A stretch of DNA of 64,000 nt from Ochrobactrum sp. Marseille-Q0166 (GCF_014397025.1 NZ_JACJUO010000001.1:1350501-1414500), one strand, 5' to 3'; shown: positions 49,993-60,780, numbered from the stretch's first letter. The notes: a model not told the origin generated them from the letters alone. Made by a program: numbers and translations.

Positions 49993-52650
49993 ATGGCTGG
50001 CGTCAACGAGATAAGGTCCACATTCCTCGACTATTTCCGCAAAAACGGACATGAAGTCGTTTCATCAAGCCCGCTCGTTCCTCGTAACGACCCGACGCTG
50101 ATGTTTACCAATGCGGGTATGGTTCAGTTCAAGAATGTTTTTACAGGTCTTGAGCAGCGCCCTTACAGCCGCGCGACCACTTCGCAGAAATGCGTGCGCG
50201 CTGGCGGCAAGCATAATGATCTGGATAATGTGGGCTACACGGCACGCCACCACACTTTCTTTGAAATGCTCGGCAATTTCTCGTTTGGTGATTACTTCAA
50301 GGAGGAAGCGATCAGCCATGCGTGGAATCTGATCACCAAGGAATTTGGCCTCAACAAGGACAAGCTGCTCGTCACGGTCTATCATACCGACGATGATGCT
50401 GCGAATTTCTGGAAAAAGATCGCCGGCCTTTCGGATGATCGTATCATCCGCATTGCAACGAATGATAACTTCTGGGCGATGGGCGATACTGGTCCTTGTG
50501 GCCCATGTTCAGAAATTTTCTACGATCACGGCGATCATATCTGGGGTGGACCTCCCGGATCAGCTGATGAAGACGGCGACCGTTTCATTGAAATCTGGAA
50601 CCTCGTTTTCATGCAGTTCGAACAGGTTACACCTGATCAGCGCATTGATCTTCCACGCCCGTCGATTGATACTGGCATGGGTCTTGAGCGCGTTGCAGCT
50701 GTGCTTCAGGGTGTGCATGACAATTACGATATCGATCTGTTTAAGGCGCTTATCCGTGCTTCTGAAGAAGCAACAGGCGTCAAGGCCGAAGGCGATTTCC
50801 GCGCCAGCCATCGCGTAATCGCCGATCATCTGCGGGCATCAAGCTTCCTGATCGCCGACGGTGTCCTGCCGTCCAATGAAGGCCGCGGTTATGTTTTGCG
50901 TCGTATCATGCGTCGTGCAATGCGCCACGCACAATTGCTTGGTGCGAGCCAGCCATTGATGTGGCGTTTGCTGCCAGCGCTCATTCGCGAAATGGGGCAG
51001 GCTTATCCGGAACTCATCCGCGCAGAAGCGCTGATTTCCGAAACGCTCAAGCTGGAGGAAACCCGCTTCCGTAAGACGTTGGAACGCGGCCTCGGCCTGC
51101 TTTCCGATGCTTCCGAAAATCTGGTTGAAGGTGATCGTCTTGATGGCGAAACCGCGTTCAAGCTTTACGATACTTATGGTTTTCCGCTCGATCTGACGCA
51201 GGACGCTCTGCGTCAGCGTGGCGTGACGGTCGATACTGATGGCTTCAATGTTGCCATGGAACGCCAGAAGGCCGAAGCTCGTGCCAACTGGACCGGTTCG
51301 GGCGAAGCTGCAACCGAAACCATCTGGTTCGGCATCAAGGATAAGGTCGGCGCGACCGAGTTCCTCGGCTATGAAACCGAAAGCGCAGAAGGCGTTATTA
51401 CCGCACTTGTGCATGACGGTGCAGAAGTGGCATCGGCTGCCGAAGGCGAAACGGTGTCCGTCGTTGTCAACCAGACACCATTCTATGGCGAATCCGGTGG
51501 TCAGCAGGGCGATACTGGAACAATCTCCGGTGACGGTTTTGTCATCACAATCAAGGACACGCAGAAGAAGGGCGAAGGCGTCTTCGTTCACACTGGCGAA
51601 GTTACCAAGGGTTCCGCAAAGATTGGTGATGCGGTTGAGCTGAAGGTGGATAGCGAGCGTCGCACGCGCATCCGTTCCAACCACTCGGCAACTCACCTCT
51701 TGCATGAAGCTCTGCGCGAAACGTTGGGGTCCCACGTTGCACAGAAGGGCTCGCTCGTCGCGCCTGATCGTCTTCGCTTCGACTTCTCGCATCCGAAGCC
51801 GATTTCGGCTGAGGAACTGACAGCTGTTGAAAATCTCGCCAACGAGATAATTCTGCAGAATGCGCAAGTCACTACGCGCTTGATGGCTGTGGATGATGCG
51901 ATTGCCGAAGGTGCGATGGCGCTGTTTGGCGAAAAATACGGCGATGAAGTTCGCGTGGTTTCGATGGGCACGGCGAAGCACGGCGAAAAGGCTGGCAAGG
52001 CTTATTCGGTTGAACTTTGCGGCGGTACGCATGTGCGCCAGACCGGTGATATCGGCCTCGTACGCATTCTTTCTGACAGTGGTGTCGCTGCCGGTGTTCG
52101 TCGTATGGAAGCTCTGACGGGTGAGGCGGCTCGCCTTTATCTCGAAGAACAGGACGAGCGCGTCAAGGCAATCGCTGGCGTGCTGAAAACGACGCCATCG
52201 GAAGCACTGGAGCGCGTCAATGCTCTGGTTGATGAGCGCAAGAAACTCGAACGCGAACTTACCGAAGCACGCAGACAGCTTGCGTTGAGCGGTGGTTCTT
52301 CGGATGGTGGCAACGCTGTGGAAACCGTCAACGGCATCAATTTCCTAGGCAAGGTTGTGACAGGTGTTTCGCCGCGGGATCTCAAGCCGCTTGCTGACGA
52401 AGGTAAAAAGCAGGTTGGCTCTGGTGTTGTTCTCTTCATCGGTGTTGGTGAAGATGGCAAGGCAAGCGCTGTTGCTGCGGTGACTGAAGATCTGGTTGGT
52501 CGTTTTAGTGCAGTTGATCTGGTTCGCGCTGCTTCTGGTGCACTTGGTGGCGCCGGTGGCGGCGGTCGTGCCGATATGGCTCAGGCCGGTGGTCCCGATG
52601 GCACCAAGGCAAATGATGCAATCACAGCGGTTAAAGCGCTGATCGTCTGA
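49993..52650 (+). CDS. alaS: Alanyl-tRNA synthetase
   Basis: The 885-aa class II enzyme charges tRNA-Ala. Motif 1/2 regions include [19 protein letters not shown] and [19 protein letters not shown]; the editing domain zinc/catalytic residues are H564 and H568 ([13 protein letters not shown]) and C676 in [13 protein letters not shown]. The C-terminal C-Ala domain ends in the glycine-rich [20 protein letters not shown]. The start at 49993 follows CAAGGGTG. A terminator lies 20 bases after the stop. The recA-alaS order is conserved in related species. Confidence 0.98.
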   Translation: MAGVNEIRSTFLDYFRKNGHEVVSSSPLVPRNDPTLMFTNAGMVQFKNVFTGLEQRPYSRATTSQKCVRAGGKHNDLDNVGYTARHHTFFEMLGNFSFGDYFKEEAISHAWNLITKEFGLNKDKLLVTVYHTDDDAANFWKKIAGLSDDRIIRIATNDNFWAMGDTGPCGPCSEIFYDHGDHIWGGPPGSADEDGDRFIEIWNLVFMQFEQVTPDQRIDLPRPSIDTGMGLERVAAVLQGVHDNYDIDLFKALIRASEEATGVKAEGDFRASHRVIADHLRASSFLIADGVLPSNEGRGYVLRRIMRRAMRHAQLLGASQPLMWRLLPALIREMGQAYPELIRAEALISETLKLEETRFRKTLERGLGLLSDASENLVEGDRLDGETAFKLYDTYGFPLDLTQDALRQRGVTVDTDGFNVAMERQKAEARANWTGSGEAATETIWFGIKDKVGATEFLGYETESAEGVITALVHDGAEVASAAEGETVSVVVNQTPFYGESGGQQGDTGTISGDGFVITIKDTQKKGEGVFVHTGEVTKGSAKIGDAVELKVDSERRTRIRSNHSATHLLHEALRETLGSHVAQKGSLVAPDRLRFDFSHPKPISAEELTAVENLANEIILQNAQVTTRLMAVDDAIAEGAMALFGEKYGDEVRVVSMGTAKHGEKAGKAYSVELCGGTHVRQTGDIGLVRILSDSGVAAGVRRMEALTGEAARLYLEEQDERVKAIAGVLKTTPSEALERVNALVDERKKLERELTEARRQLALSGGSSDGGNAVETVNGINFLGKVVTGVSPRDLKPLADEGKKQVGSGVVLFIGVGEDGKASAVAAVTEDLVGRFSAVDLVRAASGALGGAGGGGRADMAQAGGPDGTKANDAITAVKALIV

Positions 52651-52669
52651 TAAATTGATTTGAGAATTT

Positions 52670-52699
52670 AAAGGCCGGGATTTTCCCGGCCTTTTTTTT
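52670..52699 (+). terminator. Rho-independent terminator after alaS
   Basis: A 10-bp stem (AAGGCCGGGA / TCCCGGCCTT) with a TTT loop and eight T after it. The T-run touches the stop codon of the convergent ABM gene. Confidence 0.93.
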
Positions 52700-53048
52700 A
52701 AGCTGCGTGAATCTTGCAGCTATCGTCAGGAGCTCCTTCGCGCTGATCAAGTCCGTAATCGCGAGCGACATTCGCAACACGTAGACGATAGTTTTCAAAT
52801 ACACCGCCGCGTCCCTTCGTCTGTGCTATCCGATGGGTTGGCAAATTGCGCCAATGTTTTACGGCCTCTTCGTCACGCCAAAAGGAGAGAGACAGCAGCT
52901 TTTCTGGCTCAACCAGGCTTTGAAAGCGTTCAATGGATATGAAGCCATCAATTGCTGCCAGATCGGCGCGCAGGCTTGCGGCAATATCGAGATACTGCGC
53001 GCGCCTTTCATCATCTGCTGGCCAGACTTCAAAGATCACCGCGATCAT
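52698..53048 (-). CDS. Antibiotic biosynthesis monooxygenase (ABM) domain protein
   Basis: The 116-aa protein has the dimeric ferredoxin-like ABM fold: MIAVIFEVWPADDERRAQYLDIAASLR, FISIERFQSLVEPEKLLSLSFWRDEEAVKHW and VANVARDYGL. Members include small quinone or heme-related monooxygenases, but many have no known activity. It is the second gene of a two-gene minus-strand unit, overlapping the NIPSNAP gene by four bases (ATGA), and it is transcribed away from an ArsR-type regulator. The C-terminus has one cysteine near the end (DDSCKIHAA). Confidence 0.88.
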   Translation of the reverse strand: MIAVIFEVWPADDERRAQYLDIAASLRADLAAIDGFISIERFQSLVEPEKLLSLSFWRDEEAVKHWRNLPTHRIAQTKGRGGVFENYRLRVANVARDYGLDQREGAPDDSCKIHAA

Positions 53049-53374
53049 GGTTTGATAAACTCCGCATGCGGGGCTGATTGAAGCTTAAGAAATATACGCT
53101 CCTCAGACCGGATAAACTGCTCGCGTTTTGCAAATTCATAATTTGCCCGTCCGATTGGGTCTGCGGCCAGACGTGCGCGAAACTGTTCATAGGCAGCAAG
53201 GTCTTCGACTGAGTAAACGCCATAAGCAGTTGTTGTGGAGCCCTCATGCGGACCGAAATAGCCAATCAGCTTCGCGCCACAACGCGGGCTTGCCTGTCCC
53301 CAATTGCTTGCATATTCCGCAAAAGCATCGGCTTTGTACGGGTCGATTTGATAGCGGATGAAGCAGGTAATCAT
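53045..53374 (-). CDS. NIPSNAP family protein
   Basis: The 109-aa protein matches the NIPSNAP fold, another ferredoxin-like dimer: MITCFIRYQIDPYKADAFAEYASNW, GYFGPHEGSTTTAYGVYSVEDLAAYEQFRARL and EERIFLKLQ. The molecular role of bacterial NIPSNAP proteins is unknown. It is the first gene of the pair with the ABM gene and lies 81 bases from the divergent regulator gene, so all three probably form one regulated set. Confidence 0.87.
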   Translation of the reverse strand: MITCFIRYQIDPYKADAFAEYASNWGQASPRCGAKLIGYFGPHEGSTTTAYGVYSVEDLAAYEQFRARLAADPIGRANYEFAKREQFIRSEERIFLKLQSAPHAEFIKP

Positions 53375-53455
53375 TCTTATCTCCTGAAATTGGCTGATTT
53401 ACTGGAGACGTTTTAGCATATTGAACTTTGCCCATGCTTCGGTTAGCATCGAAGT

Positions 53456-54148
53456 ATGAAGGACGGACCGATCATAGCCTCTGTTGCAGCCCTTTTGGGT
53501 GATCCCGCGCGCGCAAATATGCTGACCGCGCTGATGGACGGACGTGCTTTGACGGTGAGCGAACTTGCCGCCGCCGCAGGTGTGACACTTCAGACAGCCA
53601 GCGGGCATCTTTCCAAGCTTGATGCTGCCAATTTGCTGGTGGCTGAGAAGCAGGGCAGGCATCGTTATTTCAGGCTATCAGGTACGGATGTGGCGCAGGT
53701 GCTCGAAGGGTTGATGGGTCTTGCACAGCGAACGGGCGCCGTGCGTGTTCGCACTGGCCCGAAAGATCATGCGCTGCGTAAAGCGCGGATTTGTTACGAT
53801 CATCTGGCGGGCGAGCGCGGCGTGGAAATGCTTGATGCATCCTATAAACTCGGCCTGATCAATGATGCCAGCGAGCTACGACTTTCAGATGAAGGAAAGT
53901 CATTCTTCTCTTGCATGGGCATAGATATTGACACCCTGCAAAAGGGCAAACGGCCACTCTGCCGTCATTGTCTAGATTGGAGTGAGAGACGCAACCACTT
54001 GGGCGGTGCGCTCGGTGCAGCGCTTCTGAAAAACTTCATCGATAAAGGTTGGGTGCGTCGGGAGCAGGGCCGTGTAATTGCCTTCTCTCCTCATGGTGAG
54101 CAGGCCTTTGCTAAAGCTTTTCAGCTTTTTGATTATAACTTAACGTGA
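53456..54148 (+). CDS. ArsR-type winged-helix regulator with C-terminal cysteine domain
   Basis: The 230-aa protein has an N-terminal ArsR-like winged helix (residues about 8-75, SELAAAAGVTLQTASGHLSKL as recognition region) and an extra C-terminal domain of about 130 residues. That domain holds C113 (RICYDHLAGERG), C153 (FFSCMG), C169 and C172 (PLCRHCLDWSERR), with H171 between; this resembles a metal or redox site, but no ligand can be named. It is divergent from the NIPSNAP/ABM pair, which it probably controls through the 81-bp gap. The start at 53456 follows GAAGT, a weak site. Confidence 0.88.
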   Translation: MKDGPIIASVAALLGDPARANMLTALMDGRALTVSELAAAAGVTLQTASGHLSKLDAANLLVAEKQGRHRYFRLSGTDVAQVLEGLMGLAQRTGAVRVRTGPKDHALRKARICYDHLAGERGVEMLDASYKLGLINDASELRLSDEGKSFFSCMGIDIDTLQKGKRPLCRHCLDWSERRNHLGGALGAALLKNFIDKGWVRREQGRVIAFSPHGEQAFAKAFQLFDYNLT

Positions 54149-54167
54149 AAGCGGCAACAGGCTTTTT

Positions 54168-54611
54168 TCAAAGCGCCTTGCGGTACTGAATGAAGCCGGA
54201 CGCCTGCGCGATGCTGTCATATAGGCGGCGTGCAGTTGCATTGCTTTCATGCGTGAGCCAGTAGAGACGGCCTGCGCCTTCTTCGCGGGCAAGATCAGCG
54301 ACTGCTTCGATGAGTGCTGCACCTGTGCCTTTTCCACGCTGGCTGTTCTCGACATAGAGATCCTGCAGATAACAGGTCCATTTTGGCAGCCAGCAGGAGC
54401 GGTGAAAGATCACATGTACGATGCCGACAAGATGCCCGCTGTCATCAAATGCGCCCAGTGCGTGCATCGGTTCTGATGAATCGTGAAAGCGATGCCATGT
54501 AATGTCGGTCGTCTCTGCCGGTATTTCGACTTCGTAAAAGACCTGATAGGCTCTCCATAATGGCTCCCATGCAGTGCGGTCTTTTGGCGTTAAAGCCCGA
54601 ATACTCGACAT
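54168..54611 (-). CDS. GNAT family N-acetyltransferase
   Basis: The 147-aa protein has the GNAT fold; the acetyl-CoA binding motif A is LYVENSQRGKGTGAALIEAV (residues about 89-108), followed by GRLYWLTHESNATARRLYDSI. The substrate is unknown. It is convergent with the ArsR-type gene, with only 19 bases between the stops and no clear terminator. The start at 54611 is the only ATG giving a full fold. Confidence 0.9.
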   Translation of the reverse strand: MSSIRALTPKDRTAWEPLWRAYQVFYEVEIPAETTDITWHRFHDSSEPMHALGAFDDSGHLVGIVHVIFHRSCWLPKWTCYLQDLYVENSQRGKGTGAALIEAVADLAREEGAGRLYWLTHESNATARRLYDSIAQASGFIQYRKAL

Positions 54612-54688
54612 ATCAGTTCTCCCTGCTTTGTTGGAGAAAGACTACCGATGAGTATGCTTGCTTGCGAGTGCTAAAATGTGAACGGCAA

Positions 54689-54718
54689 ATAAAAAACGGC
54701 GGGAGAACCCCGCCGTTT
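54689..54718 (-). terminator. Rho-independent terminator after icd
   Basis: On the minus strand, AAACGGCGGG pairs with CCCGCCGTTT around a five-base loop and is followed by a run of six T. It lies 20 bases past the icd stop. Confidence 0.9.
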
Positions 54719-54738
54719 CTGTGTGTATTAGGCAGGGC

Positions 54739-55953
54739 TTAAGCAGCCATCGCCTTCTGAAGGTTTTCATCGATCTTATCGAGGAAGCCAGTGGTCGAGA
54801 GCCAAGGCTGATCTGGGCCGATAAGCAGGGCCAGATCCTTGGTCATGTAGCCGCTCTCGACAGTATCGACACAGACCTTTTCCAGGGTATCAGCAAAGCG
54901 CTTCAGCTCGGCATTGTTGTCGAGCTTTGCACGATGTGCGAGGCCGCGGGTCCATGCGAAGATCGAAGCGATCGAGTTGGTCGAGGTTTCTTCGCCCTTC
55001 TGATGCTGGCGATAGTGGCGGGTCACGGTGCCGTGTGCAGCTTCTGCTTCAACAGTCTTGCCATCTGGCGTCATCAGAACCGAGGTCATCAGGCCGAGTG
55101 AACCGAAGCCCTGTGCCACGATGTCGGACTGAACGTCGCCATCGTAGTTCTTACAAGCCCAGACATAACCGCCCGACCACTTAAGGGCCGAAGCAACCAT
55201 ATCGTCGATCAGACGATGTTCGTACCAGATCTTCGCTTCCTTGAATTTGTCGGCGAATTCAGTCTGGTAGACTTCTTCAAAAATGTCCTTGAAGCGACCG
55301 TCATAGGCTTTGAGGATAGTGTTCTTGGTCGATAGATAGACCGGATAGTTGCGCTGCAGGCCGTAGTTCAGCGAAGCACGTGCGAATTCACGGATCGATT
55401 CGTCGAGGTTGTACATGGCCATTGCCACGCCAGCGCTCGGTGCCTGATAGACTTCGTGCTCGATGGTTTCACCATCTTCACCGACGAACTTGATCGACAG
55501 CGTGCCCTTGCCCGGGAACTTGAAGTCGGTCGCACGGTACTGGTCACCAAAAGCGTGACGGCCAACGATGATTGGCTGAGTCCAGCCTGGAACCAGGCGA
55601 GGAACGTTTTTGCAGATGATTGGTTCGCGGAAGATAACACCACCGAGGATGTTGCGGATGGTGCCGTTGGGCGACTTCCACATCTTCTTGAGCTTGAATT
55701 CTTCAACGCGAGCTTCATCCGGCGTGATAGTTGCGCACTTTACGCCAACGCCGTGTTCCTTGATGGCGTTTGCAGCATCAATGGTGACCTGGTCATTGGT
55801 AGCATCACGGTGTTCAACCGACAGATCGTAATATTTCAGATCGATGTCGAGATATGGATGGATCAGCTTGTCCTTGATGAACTGCCAGATGATGCGGGTC
55901 ATCTCATCGCCGTCGAGTTCAACGACCGGGTTTGCAACCTTGATTTTTGCCAT
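54739..55953 (-). CDS. icd: NADP-dependent isocitrate dehydrogenase
   Basis: The 404-aa enzyme oxidises isocitrate to 2-oxoglutarate in the TCA cycle. It is of the eukaryote-like homodimeric type: it starts [23 protein letters not shown] and has [19 protein letters not shown] with the substrate-binding Ser, [18 protein letters not shown], and [13 protein letters not shown]. The C-terminus contains [21 protein letters not shown], the NADP-binding region. A terminator follows. A single transcript is likely. Confidence 0.98.
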   Translation of the reverse strand: MAKIKVANPVVELDGDEMTRIIWQFIKDKLIHPYLDIDLKYYDLSVEHRDATNDQVTIDAANAIKEHGVGVKCATITPDEARVEEFKLKKMWKSPNGTIRNILGGVIFREPIICKNVPRLVPGWTQPIIVGRHAFGDQYRATDFKFPGKGTLSIKFVGEDGETIEHEVYQAPSAGVAMAMYNLDESIREFARASLNYGLQRNYPVYLSTKNTILKAYDGRFKDIFEEVYQTEFADKFKEAKIWYEHRLIDDMVASALKWSGGYVWACKNYDGDVQSDIVAQGFGSLGLMTSVLMTPDGKTVEAEAAHGTVTRHYRQHQKGEETSTNSIASIFAWTRGLAHRAKLDNNAELKRFADTLEKVCVDTVESGYMTKDLALLIGPDQPWLSTTGFLDKIDENLQKAMAA

Positions 55954-56050
55954 TGATAATGCCTCTCATTGAATGCGTCGCGCTCGTATAGCATCGCAGA
56001 ACGCGAAGGCAAAGCGTCAGAGGCTTATTCTTTGCGCTATAGGCACATTT

Positions 56051-56443
56051 TCAGGCGGCGCGATGGGCAGATTTTCGCCATTCTGGGCGCCGATCACGAT
56101 AAGTTTTCTGCTCTCGCAGCAATATAGCTTCTGCGTCCAGCGTTGAGATCGCCGTTGATTTGTCTGCTGGTATGAGACCATCGACCTGAAGTGCCAGATA
56201 GCGCCCGCAGCAAACCCGCAGAAAAGATGCGAAATTGTCGAGGTCGTGGCCTTCCGCGCGCGATTCCTCGTTGAGTTTACCCAAGAGGCGACTGACCGAC
56301 ATCTCGTCGCGTTCAGCAATCTCTTCCAGTGCCGACCAAAAGAAGTTTTCAAGTCGAACGCTGGTTACGACACCATCAATGCGCAGAGAGCGCGTCACAC
56401 TTTGCCAGAGTTCGGTATCCGCTCCGATGAACAATCTGCACAT
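56051..56443 (-). CDS. Ribbon-helix-helix domain protein
   Basis: The 130-aa protein contains a ribbon-helix-helix DNA-binding pattern of the RHH_4 type at about residues 20-80: a beta strand SVTRSLRIDGVVTSVRLE, then helices SALEEIAERDEMSVSRLLGKLNEE and LDNFASFLRVCCGRYL. It is probably a repressor of unknown targets. The start MCRLFIGAD at 56443 has GGAGGAAC six bases upstream; a longer in-frame start at 56500 lacks one. The gene follows a hypothetical gene on the same strand with 58 bases between. Confidence 0.82.
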   Translation of the reverse strand: MCRLFIGADTELWQSVTRSLRIDGVVTSVRLENFFWSALEEIAERDEMSVSRLLGKLNEESRAEGHDLDNFASFLRVCCGRYLALQVDGLIPADKSTAISTLDAEAILLREQKTYRDRRPEWRKSAHRAA

Positions 56444-56501
56444 ATGTTCCTCCCGAAATATCTCCAAGAGCAATGTCGCGCAGTTTTGTGTGACCTGCAA
56501 C

Positions 56502-56975
56502 TTACTTCATGGTATCAACACTATAAGTGATGCTTCCGGCGGTTGCTTCATCGATGTTGAATTTGAGGTCACGAATTTCGACTGTGCGCTGGTGAGCGGG
56601 AAATTCTACCGGCTGACCTGTTGCAGGAAACTCCAGGCTATCAATCGAATAGCCTCTAACTTCAAATTGCATTTTACCGGATTCTAAACCAACGTACAGG
56701 ATATCATAGATGCGTCCACTTTCATTGGACGCATAGTCATTTTTCGATGGAAGCATGGTTCCCTTGGCATAATCGCGTGGAGGCACGAGCGGGTTTCCGG
56801 ACAAGACAAACTGCGTCTGGCCAAAGGTTTCCGATGAAGGTGCCGGATATTGCTCTGAAATGACTGCCACCTCTCCGCCCACCGCTTCTTGAGCATGGGC
56901 GAGGTTTGATGTGCTTATTAGAATAGCGCACATGCTAACGGCAAACGACAGAGTTAAAATTTTATCGTTTTTCAT
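56502..56975 (-). CDS. Exported protein of unknown function
   Basis: The 157-aa product begins with a signal peptide (MKNDKILTLSFAVSMCAILISTSNLAHAQ), so it should be periplasmic. The remaining 128 residues are predicted mainly beta (GRIYDILYVGLESGKMQFEVRGYS, PVEFPAHQRTVEIRDLKFNI); I do not recognise a family. The start at 56975 has TGGAG seven bases upstream; longer in-frame starts are possible. It is probably transcribed with the downstream ribbon-helix-helix gene, but nothing links their functions. Confidence 0.72.
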   Translation of the reverse strand: MKNDKILTLSFAVSMCAILISTSNLAHAQEAVGGEVAVISEQYPAPSSETFGQTQFVLSGNPLVPPRDYAKGTMLPSKNDYASNESGRIYDILYVGLESGKMQFEVRGYSIDSLEFPATGQPVEFPAHQRTVEIRDLKFNIDEATAGSITYSVDTMK

Positions 56976-57089
56976 CTCATACTCCATCCAAGCGAAAAGA
57001 GCCTTTCCGACAGTTTTGCCGGAAAGTCTCTGATTTTGCACTTCTATCGAAATGCTATGCACGATGAAAGTCGCGGCTTAAGTCTTTGT

Positions 57090-57674
57090 TCAGTCATGCA
57101 TGATTTTTGTGCCGAGAACGGCGAGGAATTGTGACAGCCATGCTGGATGCGCAGGCCACGCAGGTGCAGTCACCAGATTGCCGTCGATGACGGCCTGATC
57201 TACCGGAATATCAGCATAGGTACCACCAGCCAGCTCCACCTCAGGTCGGCAGGCGGGATAGGCGGAACAGGTGCGACCTTCCAGAACGCGCGCAGCCGCG
57301 AGCAGCTGTGCGCCATGACACACGGCGGCGACTGGTTTACCTTTTTCAAAAAAATGCTTGATAATAGCGATGACCTTTTCATCAAGGCGCAGATATTCGG
57401 GACCGCGCCCGCCGGGAATGACAAGAGCATCATAGTTTTCTGCTTCGACATCGGCAAATGCGGCATTGAGCGTGAAATTATGCCCGGGCTTTTCGGTATA
57501 GGTTTGATGGCCTTCAAAATCGTGAATGGCAGTCGCGATTGCGTCGCCAGCTTTTTTTCCGGGGCACACGGCATGGACTTTGTGGCCCACTGCAAGCAGC
57601 GTCTGGAACGGCACCATTGTTTCGTAGTCCTCGCAGAAGTCGCCGCAGATCATGAGAATTTTTTTGCCGGACAT
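57090..57674 (-). CDS. DJ-1/PfpI family protein
   Basis: The 194-aa protein has the class I glutamine amidotransferase-like fold of the DJ-1/PfpI superfamily. The nucleophile elbow is [13 protein letters not shown] with Cys119 and His120; Glu15 or Glu18 in [10 protein letters not shown] is the usual acidic partner. PfpI members are described as proteases or glyoxalase/deglycase-like; the reaction here is unknown. The start MSGKKILM at 57674 has GGGAGGAAA upstream; the eight-codon longer form is less likely. It is divergent from the TrmJ gene. Confidence 0.9.
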   Translation of the reverse strand: MSGKKILMICGDFCEDYETMVPFQTLLAVGHKVHAVCPGKKAGDAIATAIHDFEGHQTYTEKPGHNFTLNAAFADVEAENYDALVIPGGRGPEYLRLDEKVIAIIKHFFEKGKPVAAVCHGAQLLAAARVLEGRTCSAYPACRPEVELAGGTYADIPVDQAVIDGNLVTAPAWPAHPAWLSQFLAVLGTKIMHD

Positions 57675-57854
57675 GTTTTTCCTCCCTGTAAACATCAATG
57701 TCGGTGTTCGCAGTTTGACATGGATGAGAAGAGGACTGGTGTTATTTCGCTACTACACGCGATTTTCGATGCCAAATGTAAGGGGAATCTTTGCGATTAT
57801 CTGTCATTTATGGCAGGGAAGCGCCGTGTTGATACAGCAATGACGGAAATTATC

Positions 57855-58685
57855 ATGGCAGGAACAGACAAACAACGCACCTTGATCACCGAAGGACCGG
57901 CGATCATTCTGGTGAACCCGCAACTGCCGGAAAATATCGGCATGGTGGCGCGTGCCATGGCGAATTTTGGTCTTGCTGAATTGCGGCTGGTTGAGCCACG
58001 CGAAGAATTTCCGAGCGATAAGGCGCGTGCAGCAGCCAGCAAGGCGGATCATATCATCGACAATGCGGTCGTTTATGATGATCTTCCATCAGCAATTGCT
58101 GATCTCAACTTCGTTTATGCCACGACAGCGCGGGAACGCGACGGTTTCAAGCAGGTGCGCAGCCCTGTGGAAGCGAATGGTGAATTGCGCCGTCGCTTTA
58201 CGGCGGGTGAGAAGACTGGCATTCTTTTCGGACGCGAGCGTTTTGGTCTCAGCAATGAGGAAGTCGGGCTTGCTGATGAGCTCGTGACATTCCCGGTTAA
58301 TCCGGCGTTTGCTTCGCTCAATATTGCGCAAGCTGTGCTGTTGATGTCCTATGAATGGATGAAATCCGGCCTTGCAACCGAAACGGACACGGTTTTCCGT
58401 GGACCGGAAATGGAAGCGGCACCGAAGATGGAATTACAGAGTCTTTTCAATCATCTGGAAGAAGCTCTTGATGTCCGTGGTTATTTCCGTCCTGAAGCGA
58501 AGAAAGAAATAATGGTCAATAATCTGCGCTCAGTACTAACTCGCGCAGGTTTTGCATCAGCAGAACTCAAGCTTCTTCGTGGTGTCATCACTTCGCTTGA
58601 TGCTTTCACGCCAAAAAAGCCGCGTGGTTCCGGCGCACCGGAAGGGCGCGCACGTAAGCCTGCAACAGAGGACAAGGCTGAATGA
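57855..58685 (+). CDS. RNA 2'-O-methyltransferase, TrmJ/LasT family
   Basis: The 276-aa protein is a SPOUT methylase like TrmJ, which methylates tRNA position 32. Motif 1 is [23 protein letters not shown] (in two parts), motif 2 [14 protein letters not shown], and motif 3 [20 protein letters not shown]. The C-terminal region (about 175-276) has helices typical of TrmJ and a basic Pro-rich tail. The start at 57855 follows ACGGAA; ATG at 57840 is an alternative, and the open frame back to 57147 crosses the divergent gene and is not coding. Stop overlaps murI by four bases. Confidence 0.9.
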   Translation: MAGTDKQRTLITEGPAIILVNPQLPENIGMVARAMANFGLAELRLVEPREEFPSDKARAAASKADHIIDNAVVYDDLPSAIADLNFVYATTARERDGFKQVRSPVEANGELRRRFTAGEKTGILFGRERFGLSNEEVGLADELVTFPVNPAFASLNIAQAVLLMSYEWMKSGLATETDTVFRGPEMEAAPKMELQSLFNHLEEALDVRGYFRPEAKKEIMVNNLRSVLTRAGFASAELKLLRGVITSLDAFTPKKPRGSGAPEGRARKPATEDKAE

Positions 58686-59521
58686 AATACGCGCCCGCAG
58701 CAGACGGTTCTGACAAAACGCTGGTGACAAATGAAAGGCCTGTTCTGGTCTTTGATAGCGGTATTGGCGGATTGACGGTTTTGCGAGAGGCGCGGGTTTT
58801 GATACCGGATCGGCGATTTGTCTATATCGCCGACGACGCCGGTTTTCCGTATGGCGATTGGGAAGAGGACGCGCTGCGTGCACGTATTGTCGATCTCTTC
58901 GGAAAGTTTATTGCCGAGTATGATCCTGAAATCGTCGTTATCGCGTGCAATACGGCCTCGACACTGGTGCTTGATGATCTGCGTCGCGCTTATCCGGCTG
59001 TACCATTCGTTGGTACCGTACCTGCGATAAAGCCTGCCGCTGAACGTACGTCGTCGGGGCTTGTTTCCGTTTTGGCAACACCAGGCACGGTCAAGCGTGC
59101 TTATACACGTGATCTAATCCAGTCTTTCGCCAGCCAATGCCATGTGCGCCTGGTAGGAGCAGATAGGCTTGCAGGTATTGCGGAAGCCCATATTCGCGGT
59201 GAAAAGATTGATGAGGCGCTGGTTGTTGAGCAGATTGCGCTATGTTTTGTAGAGAAAGATGGTGAACGGACGGATATCGTTGTGCTGGCCTGTACGCACT
59301 ATCCTTTCCTCGCCAATGTTTTTCGCCGGCTTGCGCCATGGCCGGTGGATTGGCTTGACCCGGCAGAAGCTATTGCAAGGCGAACTGTATCGCTGTTGCA
59401 ACCACGGCGAATTGATGAGCAACTGCATCATCACGACGATCTTGCAGTGTTTACATCACAAAGGCCTGATTATGCCATTCGACGACTTATGCAGGGATTC
59501 GGCTTGCATTTTTCAAAATGA
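58682..59521 (+). CDS. murI: Glutamate racemase
   Basis: The 279-aa enzyme makes D-glutamate for peptidoglycan. It has the N-terminal [14 protein letters not shown] (D25, S26), the first catalytic cysteine C89 in [10 protein letters not shown], and the second C204 with H206 in LACTHYPFL. An N-terminal extension of about 18 residues precedes the fold. The ATG overlaps the TrmJ-family stop (ATGA), so the two are translationally coupled, as often seen in Brucellaceae. Confidence 0.96.
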   Translation: MKYAPAADGSDKTLVTNERPVLVFDSGIGGLTVLREARVLIPDRRFVYIADDAGFPYGDWEEDALRARIVDLFGKFIAEYDPEIVVIACNTASTLVLDDLRRAYPAVPFVGTVPAIKPAAERTSSGLVSVLATPGTVKRAYTRDLIQSFASQCHVRLVGADRLAGIAEAHIRGEKIDEALVVEQIALCFVEKDGERTDIVVLACTHYPFLANVFRRLAPWPVDWLDPAEAIARRTVSLLQPRRIDEQLHHHDDLAVFTSQRPDYAIRRLMQGFGLHFSK

Positions 59522-59586
59522 AACTTTCACAAGTTTATAAAGTATCTTTTTAATAAATTAATTCAACATACTCTTTTTTATGGAAA

Positions 59587-59618
59587 ATCACCCGAAAATT
59601 AACTGATTTCCGGGTGAT
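59587..59618 (-). terminator. Possible terminator of the 59632-60168 gene
   Basis: An 8-bp stem (ATCACCCG / CGGGTGAT on the two sides, extended by A-T pairs) lies 14 bases past the stop of the minus-strand gene and is followed on that strand by TTTTCC. It also lies after murI on the plus strand. Confidence 0.55.
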
Positions 59619-59631
59619 GATTTAAAGGGGC

Positions 59632-60168
59632 TTAGCCTGCTGCTTCCTGTCTGGAATCTCGCTTTGCCTGCGCGACACTGGCGGCCTTTTTTAAGCGACC
59701 GCGTTCACTGGGTCGAATAAGACTATCCACTTTTTCATTAGGGATATTGCGCATTCCATGACGCGCGTGGCGCGTATTGAAGCTGTTGTCGGGTTTCTCA
59801 TTGGCTTTCTTCGTGGCCAAAGCTTTCTGAGCATTTGCGATAAGCGCATTGCTTGCTGACATACTGCGGCGGCGATCAACTTCCGCATTGATGCGCCGCA
59901 TTGCCATTGCCAGCACAGACACTTTCAGATGCGAACCTTCGTCTGCCTTGGACGCTTGAGCACCTCTGGCGGCAGACTTTCCGCGCATCTCACGGCGACG
60001 CTGGTGGGCCAGATCGCGCGCTTTGCTACGTCGATCGCGCAAAAGTTTCGCCAATTGCGAAAGCTCGGAATCTGAAACTTCCTGAAGCAGTGGGTGGTGG
60101 GATTTTTCGACCAGTTCCCTCTCTTCAGCATTGAGGGCGCGGGCTTCTTCCTTTCGTGTGATGGCCAT
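59632..60168 (-). CDS. Basic helical protein of unknown function
   Basis: The 178-aa product is rich in Arg, Lys, Ala and Glu with no signal peptide or membrane segment. Most of it is predicted helical (ALNAEERELVEKSHHPLLQEV, LSQLAKLLRDRRSKARDLAHQRRREMRGK), with a basic C-terminal half (NEKPDNSFNTRHARHGMRN, RLKKAASVAQAKRDSRQ). The composition suggests binding to nucleic acid or ribosome, but no domain is recognised. It starts MAITRKEEAR with AAAGGA upstream. Its own hairpin and single-gene setting support it as a real gene. Confidence 0.72.
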   Translation of the reverse strand: MAITRKEEARALNAEERELVEKSHHPLLQEVSDSELSQLAKLLRDRRSKARDLAHQRRREMRGKSAARGAQASKADEGSHLKVSVLAMAMRRINAEVDRRRSMSASNALIANAQKALATKKANEKPDNSFNTRHARHGMRNIPNEKVDSLIRPSERGRLKKAASVAQAKRDSRQEAAG

Positions 60169-60224
60169 AAGACGTCCTTTCTGGTTTTATTAATTGGTCT
60201 GTTTTCTTGATATAGGCGTCATAG

Positions 60225-60677
<453 letters not shown>

Positions 60678-60703
60678 CCGGCTTTTAAATCTGGTATAAA
60701 ATA

Positions 60704-60736
60704 TTGAGAAGCCGCATATTTTATCCGGCTTCTCAA
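60704..60736. terminator. Bidirectional terminator between convergent genes
   Basis: An 11-bp perfect stem (TTGAGAAGCCG / CGGCTTCTCAA) with an 11-base AT-rich loop lies between the 120-aa protein gene (plus) and the mutase gene (minus); T-rich sequence follows on the minus strand. Confidence 0.75.
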
Positions 60737-60780
60737 ATACCTCATAAAGTGAGTCACATATTAACCGTATCGTTTTGATA

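Noticed and set aside
57147..57854. Upstream extension of the TrmJ-family gene (up to 512 codons)
   Set aside because: The extra part is antisense to the DJ-1/PfpI gene and lacks SPOUT family resemblance.
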